Origin: Rhizobium sp. RU36D
GTDB taxonomy: Bacteria; Pseudomonadota; Alphaproteobacteria; Rhizobiales; Rhizobiaceae
Reading direction: 5' to 3'
Assembly: GCF_900176345.1 (NCBI RefSeq)
Contig: NZ_FWXU01000022.1
Coordinates: 1 to 64,000 of the forward strand
Length of the DNA: 64,000 nucleotides
A program made the translations under genes and the position numbers. The notes under the pieces are model-generated. The model was given only the letters and a program-made list of their open reading frames with translations. It made no database searches and was not told where the DNA came from. Positions 57,527 through 64,000 of the stretch are shown one piece after another (the first letter of the stretch is position 1; every line of letters starts with the position of its first letter).

Positions 57527-58465
57527 ATGTCCAATGCCGCCCCCAGCCCGATGACGGGCATCGTGCTGAAGATCCTGTCCGTCACCGTCTTCGTTGCCAT
57601 GCAGACCTGCATCAAGGCCGCCGGCAATGACATCCCCGCCGGACAGATCACCTTTTATCGCTCCGCCTTTGCCATCGTGCCGATCGTGGTCTACCTGGCC
57701 TATCGCAGCGAATTGCGCTCCGCATTTCATACGGCCAATCCGATCGGCCATCTGCGCCGGGGCGTGATCGGCATCACGGCCATGGCATTCGGCTTCTACG
57801 GGCTCGTGCATCTGCCGATGCCGGATGCGATTGCAATCGGTTATGCGATGCCGCTGTTTGCCGTCGTCTTCGCCTCCGTCTTTCTCGGCGAGCCGGTTCG
57901 CGTCTATCGCTGGAGCGCCGTCTTGGTCGGCATGGTCGGCGTGGTCATCATTTCCTGGCCGAAGCTCACGCTATTTCGCGAGGGTGGCTTTGAATCCGAC
58001 GCGGCCGTCGGTGCCGGCGCGGTGCTGATCTCGGCGGTGCTGGGCGCGGCGGCCATGATGCAGGTCCGCCAATTGGTGCGCGAGGAAAAGACCGCGACCA
58101 TCGTCCTCTATTTCTCGCTGATCGCGGCGCTGCTCTCCTTGATCAGCTGGCCCTTCGGCTGGGCAGCGCTATCGCTGGAAGCCAAGCTGTTTCTGGTAAT
58201 GGCCGGATTTTTCGGCGGGCTCGGGCAGATTCTCCTCACCCAATGTTATCGCTATGCCGATGTTTCGACCATCGCCCCGTTCGAATACACCTCCATCCTG
58301 CTAGGCTCCGGCATCGCCTATCTGATGTTCGGCGAAATACCCACGCTCGCAACCCTCGTCGGGACGGCGATCGTGGCCATGGCCGGCATCTTCATCATCT
58401 ATCGCGAGCATCAGCTCGGACTGGAACGCAGTGCCGCCCGAAAGGCATCGACGCCGCAGGGGTGA
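57527..58465 (+). CDS. DMT-superfamily (EamA) transporter
   Basis: 312 aa with ten membrane helices in two EamA repeats (AFGFYGLVHLPMPDAIAIGYAMPLFAVVFASVFLGEPV in the first, GGLGQILLTQCYRYADVSTIAPFEYTSILLGSGIAYLMFGE in the second). The substrate is unknown (amino acid or metabolite efflux typical). Start uncertain between ATG 57527, ATG 57551 and GTG 57491; no strong ribosome site. Confidence 0.87.
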   Translation: MSNAAPSPMTGIVLKILSVTVFVAMQTCIKAAGNDIPAGQITFYRSAFAIVPIVVYLAYRSELRSAFHTANPIGHLRRGVIGITAMAFGFYGLVHLPMPDAIAIGYAMPLFAVVFASVFLGEPVRVYRWSAVLVGMVGVVIISWPKLTLFREGGFESDAAVGAGAVLISAVLGAAAMMQVRQLVREEKTATIVLYFSLIAALLSLISWPFGWAALSLEAKLFLVMAGFFGGLGQILLTQCYRYADVSTIAPFEYTSILLGSGIAYLMFGEIPTLATLVGTAIVAMAGIFIIYREHQLGLERSAARKASTPQG

Positions 58466-58473
58466 TCGGGCCG

Positions 58474-59739
58474 CTATCGTCCGTGCGGGCCGGATTGCTC
58501 ATGGTCAGACAGCGCGGCGTTCGGCGCGCTGGCCGGATCGGTGCCCTGCACGGGGATCGGCATGGACTGAAAACCGGTCCTGCCGACCTGGCTGCGCTCC
58601 GGTGCTCGCTGGGTCATGCGCCAGCCGGCATAGGATGCATAGAGGCCGAAATTCATGGCGAGGAACCACAAAAGCCCTTTCGGGCCGGTCCATTCCATCA
58701 GCGTGCCGGCCATCAGCGGCCCCGACACCGTTCCCAGGCCGTAAAGGATCATGATCGCGCTTGATATGGTCACATATTCGTCCGGCGCGGCGAGGTCGTT
58801 GGCATGGGCGACGTTCAGGGCATAGACCGGGTAGAGCACCATGCCGACCACGAAACCGGCGGCATAGAGCGCGAGCGGCTGGTCGATCGAGAACACGGTC
58901 ATGATGACGCAGCCGCCCACGCCGAACAAGCCGGCCGCAACCATCACCAGCCTGCGGTCCATCTTGTCGGAAATACGCCCGATCGGCATCTGGGCGATGG
59001 CGCCGCCGGCCAGGAAGGCCGCCAGCAGCGTGGCACCTTGCGCCGTCGTCATGCCGATATTCTGAGTGTAGACGGCGCCGAGACTGCCCCATGTGCCCGA
59101 AAGCGCGCCTGACAGCAGCGAGCCGATGAAGGCGACCGGCGACCGGCGATAAAGCCGCATCAGGTCGAAGCGGGCCTGGGCGATCGGCGCTGGCGACTTG
59201 GCGGTAGACAGCGCTGTCGGGAAAATGGCCAGCGAGAAGATAATGCCGCAGAGAATGAAGAGCTGCGCACCCGTCGGATCACCCAGCGGCACCAGATATT
59301 GCCCGCCGATGGAGCCCACCAGGCAGGTGATCATGTAGACCGAGAACACGGCACCGCGGTTGTCGTTGGTAACGCGCTCATTCAGCCAGCTCTCGATGAT
59401 CAGGTAGGCGCCGGCAATGGCAAAGCCTGCCAGGCCGCGAAACACCACCCAGGCGCGCCAATCCACAACGAGCGAGCACAGAAGGATCGATACGGTCAGC
59501 AGCGTGACAAGCGCGCTGAACACCCGGACATGGCCCACCCGCTGCACCAGCTTCGGGGTTATGATGCAGGACATGGTGAAGCCGAAGGTGTAACCCGTGG
59601 CGGTGATCGAGATCACCAGCGTCGACCAGCCTTCATCCAGCGAGCGAATCGGCACCATGTACTGCATGAGCCCGAAACCGGCCATCATCAGCAGGGTGGA
59701 CAGCATCAGCGTGGCGATCGAGGCGAGACTGGCCAGCAT
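58474..59739 (-). CDS. MFS transporter (YcaD/CsbX-like)
   Basis: 421 aa, twelve membrane helices. Family motif in the loop between helices 8 and 9 region (GRISDKMDRRLVM), and FRGLAGFAIAGAYLIIESWLNERVT of the DHA-type YcaD group. Start ATG 59739 with GGAGA 8 nt upstream; the frame is open to 59823. Convergent with the DMT gene with only 8 bp between stops. Confidence 0.87.
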   Translation of the reverse strand: MLASLASIATLMLSTLLMMAGFGLMQYMVPIRSLDEGWSTLVISITATGYTFGFTMSCIITPKLVQRVGHVRVFSALVTLLTVSILLCSLVVDWRAWVVFRGLAGFAIAGAYLIIESWLNERVTNDNRGAVFSVYMITCLVGSIGGQYLVPLGDPTGAQLFILCGIIFSLAIFPTALSTAKSPAPIAQARFDLMRLYRRSPVAFIGSLLSGALSGTWGSLGAVYTQNIGMTTAQGATLLAAFLAGGAIAQMPIGRISDKMDRRLVMVAAGLFGVGGCVIMTVFSIDQPLALYAAGFVVGMVLYPVYALNVAHANDLAAPDEYVTISSAIMILYGLGTVSGPLMAGTLMEWTGPKGLLWFLAMNFGLYASYAGWRMTQRAPERSQVGRTGFQSMPIPVQGTDPASAPNAALSDHEQSGPHGR

Positions 59740-60111
59740 GAACGGGCTCTCCGGTTTGGTTGAGGCGATTCTGCCTTTAATCCTATTCCGGTGGGCTGTC
59801 GATTGCGACGCGGCGCGCCGCAAAGCCGGGCAGCCCGCCGATTTTTGCCCCTCAAACCGCTTCGATCCGTGCTGCCTTATTTCCGGCGATTTTTGCGGCG
59901 CACGCCCTTTGCTTCGTGGCTAACAAATGCTTAACTCAAACCATTGCCTACCAAGCGACGATGGTTGAATGAAACTGCATATACCTGCCTTGAGTTTTGT
60001 TAATACATATTACTTTTTGCATTTCGTGCTGCAAATGTCGTGTATCCTGCGGCGCGAGGTCTGGGTCGGCTCAGCCTGTTGCTGCTGCCCGGGAACCGGA
60101 GGTGCTGGATC
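59740..60111. other. AT-rich intergenic region
   Basis: Holds the divergent starts of the MFS gene and the gene at 60112. Strongly AT-rich at 59930-60020; no gene seen. Confidence 0.4.
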
Positions 60112-61011
60112 GTGACATTGACAGTCGATGACCTGGTAGGGTCGCCAAAGTTCATTCCCGCTCTGCAGCTTTTGGCTTCGGAGATGCGCAATCGTTATGA
60201 CGGCAATCCAAGGCTTTCCCGTTTGCTGGCATCCCATCAGCGCTGGATGCTGACGCAGGCAGCCTTTGCGCTCCACATCGAATACGATCCCAATCTGCCA
60301 TCGTCCGGCCTGACGACGACGCGCTTGAAGGACATCATACTCTCAGTGGATGCGGCCAGCCGCAACACCGTGCTGAACTATCTCGACCAGTTGCAGACCT
60401 ATCGCTTCCTGCGCATCGCGGGGGAGCCAGGACGGCGCCCGCGCCGCTTCGAGGCAACCGATGTCAGCGTCAACGCGATGTTCGGCTGGGTTGCTGTCAA
60501 TCTGGCGGCGCTGGATCAGATAGACAATGGCGACCGCTGCCCCTATTTCATTGCCAATCCCGGCATGTTCCGGCTGCTTCAGCCCCGCATCGCCTACCGC
60601 TGCATCGACGATGTGCGCTGGCGGGAGCCGCCCGCACGTGTGGCCCTGTTCCTGTGGACCGAAGCCGGGGGGCTGGTCATGGATGAACTCGTGATCCGGG
60701 TTTCGCCCGATGCGGTCTACAAGGACCGCATTGACATCGGTCGCATCGATGCGCGGCAGATGGCCAACGACTTCATGATGTCGCGCACTCATCTTCAGCG
60801 TCTCCTGCGCAAGGCCATGGATCAGGGTTCCTTGGTCTGGCAGGACAGCGAGCGCAAGTCGGACATGTGGCTGACCGGCGACTATCTTCACGAGTATTGC
60901 GGCTGGCAGGCGGTGAAGTTCGCAATCGTCGACGACAGTTTTGAATGGGCCAAGCGGGAGTACAGCCCTTCGGCATTGCCCATGGAGCGCCTCAGCAGCC
61001 GGACAGCGTGA
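60112..61011 (+). CDS. hypothetical winged-helix-like regulatory protein
   Basis: 299 aa. Helical protein with two possible DNA-binding-like segments: LKDIILSVDAASRNTVLNYLDQLQTYRFLRIAGEPGRRPRRFE (residues about 67-109, MarR/wHTH-like) and ANDFMMSRTHLQRLLRKAMDQGSLVW (about 222-247). No ligand or catalytic domain is recognised. GTG 60112 is preceded by GGAGG 9 nt upstream; the longer reading to 60040 is rejected. Function unknown. Confidence 0.7.
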   Translation: MTLTVDDLVGSPKFIPALQLLASEMRNRYDGNPRLSRLLASHQRWMLTQAAFALHIEYDPNLPSSGLTTTRLKDIILSVDAASRNTVLNYLDQLQTYRFLRIAGEPGRRPRRFEATDVSVNAMFGWVAVNLAALDQIDNGDRCPYFIANPGMFRLLQPRIAYRCIDDVRWREPPARVALFLWTEAGGLVMDELVIRVSPDAVYKDRIDIGRIDARQMANDFMMSRTHLQRLLRKAMDQGSLVWQDSERKSDMWLTGDYLHEYCGWQAVKFAIVDDSFEWAKREYSPSALPMERLSSRTA

Positions 61012-61032
61012 GGCTGGCTGTTGCCATCAGGC

Positions 61033-61062
61033 CAAAACAGAAAAGGGGCGCAATCGCGCCCC
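61033..61062 (-). terminator. rho-independent terminator of the small-protein operon
   Basis: Arms GGGGCGC (61045-61051) and GCGCCCC (61056-61062); on the minus strand the stem is followed by TTTTCTGTTTTGG. It lies 30 bp after the stop at 61092. Confidence 0.8.
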
Positions 61063-61091
61063 CAGACACTCCAAGACAAAAGCTCTTGATC

Positions 61092-61256
61092 TCAGAGGGG
61101 AATATAGCGGCCCCAATCGCGACCGGCATCCTGCGAGGCAGTGCCATGCCGGGCGTGCCGTGACACTGCGCGGGAATATTCCTCGGACGCACTAACGGCG
61201 GAGCCGATCTGGTGAACCGCATCGCGGATCTGGCGGAGGGCGGACAATGCGCTCAT
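61092..61256 (-). CDS. 54-aa small protein of unknown function
   Basis: Begins MSALSALRQIRDAVHQIGSA, an amphipathic helix, and ends with RHARHGTASQDAGRDWGRYIPL, basic. AGGAG 7 nt upstream of the ATG and a clear terminator downstream support it as a real gene. It is downstream of the 63-aa gene, same strand, 35 bp apart. Confidence 0.7.
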   Translation of the reverse strand: MSALSALRQIRDAVHQIGSAVSASEEYSRAVSRHARHGTASQDAGRDWGRYIPL

Positions 61257-61291
61257 GGTGATACTCCTGGATACTGTAATGGCCGGTGCGG

Positions 61292-61483
61292 TCAGACTTC
61301 CTGGAAATCCGCGAATACGACCGAGGGGCGGCTGACCTGGCTGGGACGGGCATAAACCCGTGCGCTCAACTGTTCATTGGTGGCCGAACCAAAGCGATGA
61401 TAGCCCTGGCCAGGACGAACAGGCACCGCAGCGAGACGCAGGCTTTCGAAATTGCTGTGTACCGGGCGGAAATTGCGGGTCAT
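61292..61483 (-). CDS. 63-aa small hypothetical protein
   Basis: Starts MTRNFRPVHSNFESLRLAAV and contains PVRPGQGYHRFGSATNEQLSARVYARPSQ; basic, no membrane segment. AAGGA lies 9 nt before ATG 61483, and the longer frame to 61606 lacks a site. With the 54-aa gene it forms a small operon ended by the terminator at 61033-61062. No family recognised. Confidence 0.7.
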   Translation of the reverse strand: MTRNFRPVHSNFESLRLAAVPVRPGQGYHRFGSATNEQLSARVYARPSQVSRPSVVFADFQEV

Positions 61484-61630
61484 GGTCTTGGTTCCTTGCT
61501 TATCTGGTCCCCTCCACGACATGACGCATATATCGCAGTGCAACATTGATTCCGCAATGCGCAAGACTGCGGCGCTGCTATGCGCAAACCGCATGGCTAA
61601 TTTCATATTAACTTAACAAATGACGAAATT

Positions 61631-62485
61631 TTAGCCGTTGAGGCTGCCAGAGAAGGTCAGCAGATCCTGCCAGGCCAGGGCTTTGGTCGCGGGAGCCGCC
61701 AGAAGGTCCTGCGGATGATAGCTGGCAAGGGCCTTATAGGTGCTGTTGCCGACGCCGATTTCGCGCCATTGACCCCGCAGGCTGTTGATCGTCTCATTGC
61801 CGCCAAAGAAGAAGCGCGCGCCGTAATTGCCGAGCAGAAGCACGACACGGGGTGAGACGAGCTCGATATGCCGCTCCACGAACGGACGGCAAATCGCGGC
61901 CTCCGGTAGCGATGGCTGCCTGTCTCCCGGTGGACGCCAGGGCAGGATATTGGTGAGATAGGTGGTTTCGCGCGACAGGCCGATAGCCGCGAGCATGCGA
62001 TCCAGCAACTGTCCCGCACGGCCGGAAAACGGCATGCCTTCGCGGTCGTCCTCGCCCGAGGGCATGGGACCGATCACCATGATCCCGCTCTCCGGATTGC
62101 CATCGGAAAAGACGGTGGATCGGGCGCTGGTCTTCAGGTTGCAACCGTTGAAGGCCTCGATCGCCGTCTTCAATTCCGCCAGCGTACGGGCGCTTTCCGC
62201 GGCGAAACGAGCCTCCATAACGGCGTTTTCGTCGGGAATCGCCGCGATCGGGAGCGCTGGACGCGGCGGGGGCGGGGCTGCGCGCTGCGGGCGCTCGCGC
62301 TCGCTTGTGGTCTGCACGGCAGCCTTTGCGGCGACCGGCAAGGCCTCGCGGGCTTGTCGTTCCGCGGCAAACTGGGCGCGCTGGTCGATTGGCAAGTCCG
62401 ACAACAGCCATTCCACGCCGGCATCGGCATGAAATGCCAGCAGGGCTGCCAGCTCGGCTGCGGAAAGGTCTTGTGCTGAAATCAT
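61631..62485 (-). CDS. uracil-DNA glycosylase superfamily protein (family 4/5-like)
   Basis: 284 aa. An Ala/Pro-rich N-terminal extension of about 85 residues precedes the glycosylase fold: GIMVIGPMPSGEDDREGMPFSGRAGQLLDRMLAAIGL, LTNILPWRPPGDRQPS, LVSPRVVLLLGNYGARFFFG, and ASYHPQDLL carrying the second motif His. It should excise uracil from DNA, but motif 1 differs from the usual GEAPG, and only two of the four cluster cysteines (NGCNL, AICRPF) are seen. Full length. Divergent from the acetyltransferase gene. Confidence 0.85.
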   Translation of the reverse strand: MISAQDLSAAELAALLAFHADAGVEWLLSDLPIDQRAQFAAERQAREALPVAAKAAVQTTSERERPQRAAPPPPRPALPIAAIPDENAVMEARFAAESARTLAELKTAIEAFNGCNLKTSARSTVFSDGNPESGIMVIGPMPSGEDDREGMPFSGRAGQLLDRMLAAIGLSRETTYLTNILPWRPPGDRQPSLPEAAICRPFVERHIELVSPRVVLLLGNYGARFFFGGNETINSLRGQWREIGVGNSTYKALASYHPQDLLAAPATKALAWQDLLTFSGSLNG

Positions 62486-62639
62486 GGCGCGACTTTAGCC
62501 GATGCGAACCGGTGGGGAAAGACAGGAAGACCCAAGATGGGACCGAGGCTGTCGTTTATCCGCCATCGACATCGCCTGCTCGCACTTGATTCCGATCCCG
62601 GCCGTCGGGCACATAGGCAGCCGACGGAGGAGAAGAGGC

Positions 62640-63449
62640 ATGACATTCAATCGCAAGGATTATCTGGCGCGGATCGATCTGACCGGCGCCGAGCCGGCGG
62701 TAGACGCGGAGGGACTTGGCCGGCTGCAGACGGCACAGATGCGGGCGATTACCTTCGAGAATATCGACCCGCTGCTGGGCAAGGTGCCGGACCTCGATCC
62801 CGACGCGCTTTGGCAGAAACTGATCCATGGCGGGCGTGGCGGCTATTGTTTCGAACTCAATGGCTTGTTTGCGTTGGCACTCGACGATTTCGGCTTTTCG
62901 GCCCGCCCTCTGCTGGCGCGGGTGCGGATGGGGGCACCGAAAGGCGGCCCGCGCAGCCACCATGCCTTCATCGTCAGCATTGGGGACCAAGACTATCTTT
63001 CGGATACCGGTTTCGGCGGACCTGCCCCGGCCGCACCGCTGCCTATTATTCATGACCTCGTGCAGGAGGTCGCCGGCGTCGATTTCAGGATCCGCTGGGA
63101 TGATGCAACCGGGGAGGAGATTCTGGAGCGAAAGACCAGCGAGGGCTGGTTCTCGCTCTACGGCTTCGATCGAGCCCCCGTCGCGGCGCCGGATTACGAG
63201 GTCGCGAATTTTGTCACCGCGCGCTGGGAGAAGTCGCAGTTTCCGACGACCCTGATGATGACGCGGCTCATGGCAGAGGGTCGCATATCCCTGCGCAACC
63301 GGGCACTTCGGGTACTCGGCCCGCACGGCCCGTTCGAAGAGCGCGAGATCGCGTCACCCGACGACCTAGCGCAGATGCTGACCGGCCCGTTCCAATTGCG
63401 CCTGAGCGAGGATCAGATCGCGGCGATCTGGGCCAAGATCGAGGGCTGA
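62640..63449 (+). CDS. nat: arylamine N-acetyltransferase
   Basis: 269 aa. Catalytic triad visible: Cys in RGGYCFELNG (C70), His in RSHHAFIV (107/108), and D122 in LSDTGFGG (usually VDVGFG). Transfers acetyl from acetyl-CoA to arylamines and hydrazines. GGAGG(AGAAGAGGC) precedes ATG 62640. Confidence 0.93.
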   Translation: MTFNRKDYLARIDLTGAEPAVDAEGLGRLQTAQMRAITFENIDPLLGKVPDLDPDALWQKLIHGGRGGYCFELNGLFALALDDFGFSARPLLARVRMGAPKGGPRSHHAFIVSIGDQDYLSDTGFGGPAPAAPLPIIHDLVQEVAGVDFRIRWDDATGEEILERKTSEGWFSLYGFDRAPVAAPDYEVANFVTARWEKSQFPTTLMMTRLMAEGRISLRNRALRVLGPHGPFEEREIASPDDLAQMLTGPFQLRLSEDQIAAIWAKIEG

Positions 63450-63471
63450 CCCCCCAATCTCGGTCACTGCA

Positions 63472-64000
63472 TCAGGCGGTCCAGCGCTCGATATCGTCGC
63501 GTTCGCCGATCAGGGCGAGACCATGGGCGATGGAGACGAGTTCGCCACCGCTTTCAATGCGGTCGGCATCGAAGCGTTCGGTGAAGATCCGCCGCACCGC
63601 TGGCACGAAGGACGTGCCGCCGGTCAGGAAGACCTTGTCGATCTCGCCCGCTGCCGTGTTGGTCATCGCCAGGATGTCGTTGAGAGCCTCTTCGATGCGC
63701 GCCAGATCGCCCGATATCCATTGCTCGAAATCGGCGCGACGCACGGTCTTTTCGCCGGCTTTGCCCAGCGGGCTGAAGCGGAATTCCGCTTCCTCCTGCG
63801 CGGACAGCGCCATTTTCGTCGCCGAGACCGCCTGGTAGAGCGGATAGCCCTCGTCATGCTCGATCAGGTCGATGAAGCGCTCCAGCTTCTCCGGCTCCAG
63901 CGCCTGGCCGACAAGCGACTGCAGGTCGGCATATTCCTTCGATGTCTTGAAGACCGAGAGCTGGTTCCAGCGCGCGAAGCTGATGTAGTAGTTGCTGGGC
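63472..64000 (-). CDS. Hsp70-family protein (YegD-like), C-terminal part, cut by window edge
   Basis: The reading frame enters from the right edge and stops at 63472. Visible segments (YYISFARWNQLSVFKTSKEYADLQSLVG, ALSAQEEAEFRF, IDKVFLTGGTSFVPAVRRIFTERF, and IAHGLALIG near the end) match YegD-type Hsp70 homologues that lack the usual peptide-binding domain. About 175 residues are in the window; the start is outside. Confidence 0.85.
   Translation of the reverse strand, partial: PSNYYISFARWNQLSVFKTSKEYADLQSLVGQALEPEKLERFIDLIEHDEGYPLYQAVSATKMALSAQEEAEFRFSPLGKAGEKTVRRADFEQWISGDLARIEEALNDILAMTNTAAGEIDKVFLTGGTSFVPAVRRIFTERFDADRIESGGELVSIAHGLALIGERDDIERWTA

Noticed and set aside
1..64000. tRNA or rRNA genes
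   Set aside because: No cloverleaf-like segment or rRNA-like conserved sequence was noticed on reading; a tRNAscan/Infernal run would settle it.

Overview
The window looks like chromosome from an alphaproteobacterium of the Rhizobiaceae (Rhizobium/Agrobacterium/Sinorhizobium relatives). The reasons are high GC, feuN-feuP-feuQ next to a cycHJKL cytochrome c maturation operon, degP-RR-HK-glnE, a PdhS/CbrA-type kinase, and many short palindromic intergenic repeats of the rhizobial RIME kind. No database was searched; family names rest on recognised motifs and gene order.

Region by region. 1-6.6 kb: class A penicillin-binding protein, YcgN-type Cys-cluster protein, MazE/MazF toxin-antitoxin pair, NIT-domain chemoreceptor, small secreted protein. 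6.7-10.6 kb: copper module copA-cueR-copZ with two CueR-type operators, then an AhpD-like CxxC protein behind its own palindrome; copA carries an in-frame repeat insertion. 10.6-12.2 kb: AT-richer accessory stretch with a 36-aa peptide gene and an orphan HEPN-like protein. 12.3-35.05 kb: a complete RcGTA-type gene transfer agent cluster (terminase, portal, protease, capsid, connectors, tail tube, tape measure, baseplate, NlpC/P60 peptidase, TIM-barrel megatron, holin). It is about 23 kb, longer than the canonical 14-15 kb, because it carries cargo: DUF6886, GH19 lysozyme-like, Dabb protein, histidine phosphatase, an antiparallel polytopic membrane protein, three tiny ORFs, an IS5 element, duplicated sRNA-like units, heptad-repeat arrays and RIME-like repeats. 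The terminase has a long N-terminal extension built of degenerate minisatellite repeats. 35.1-37.5 kb: feuNPQ. 37.6-42.5 kb: lipoprotein and ccmI-ccmE-ccmF-ccmH. 42.9-49.8 kb: Do-type protease, response regulator, histidine kinase, glnE. 49.9-57.2 kb: GGDEF-EAL protein, PAS histidine kinase (minus), pepN (minus). 57.5-64 kb: DMT and MFS transporters, winged-helix-like protein, two small-protein genes, uracil-DNA glycosylase family protein, arylamine N-acetyltransferase, and the C-terminal part of an Hsp70-family protein cut by the window edge.

Working together: the GTA genes would package random host DNA into small tailed particles. The GH19 enzyme and holin could provide lysis, gp14 cell-wall penetration, and gp15 the host-contact device. 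No integrase, excisionase, phage replication gene or att-like flanking repeat is seen, which supports a GTA over a temperate prophage. The flanking chromosome is ordinary housekeeping and signalling DNA. The most unusual features are the minisatellite in terL, the inverted heptad arrays around GTA cargo, the tandem promoter-hairpin-terminator units before gp15, and RIME-like insertions that have become coding (copA) or supply a ribosome binding site (ccmH).
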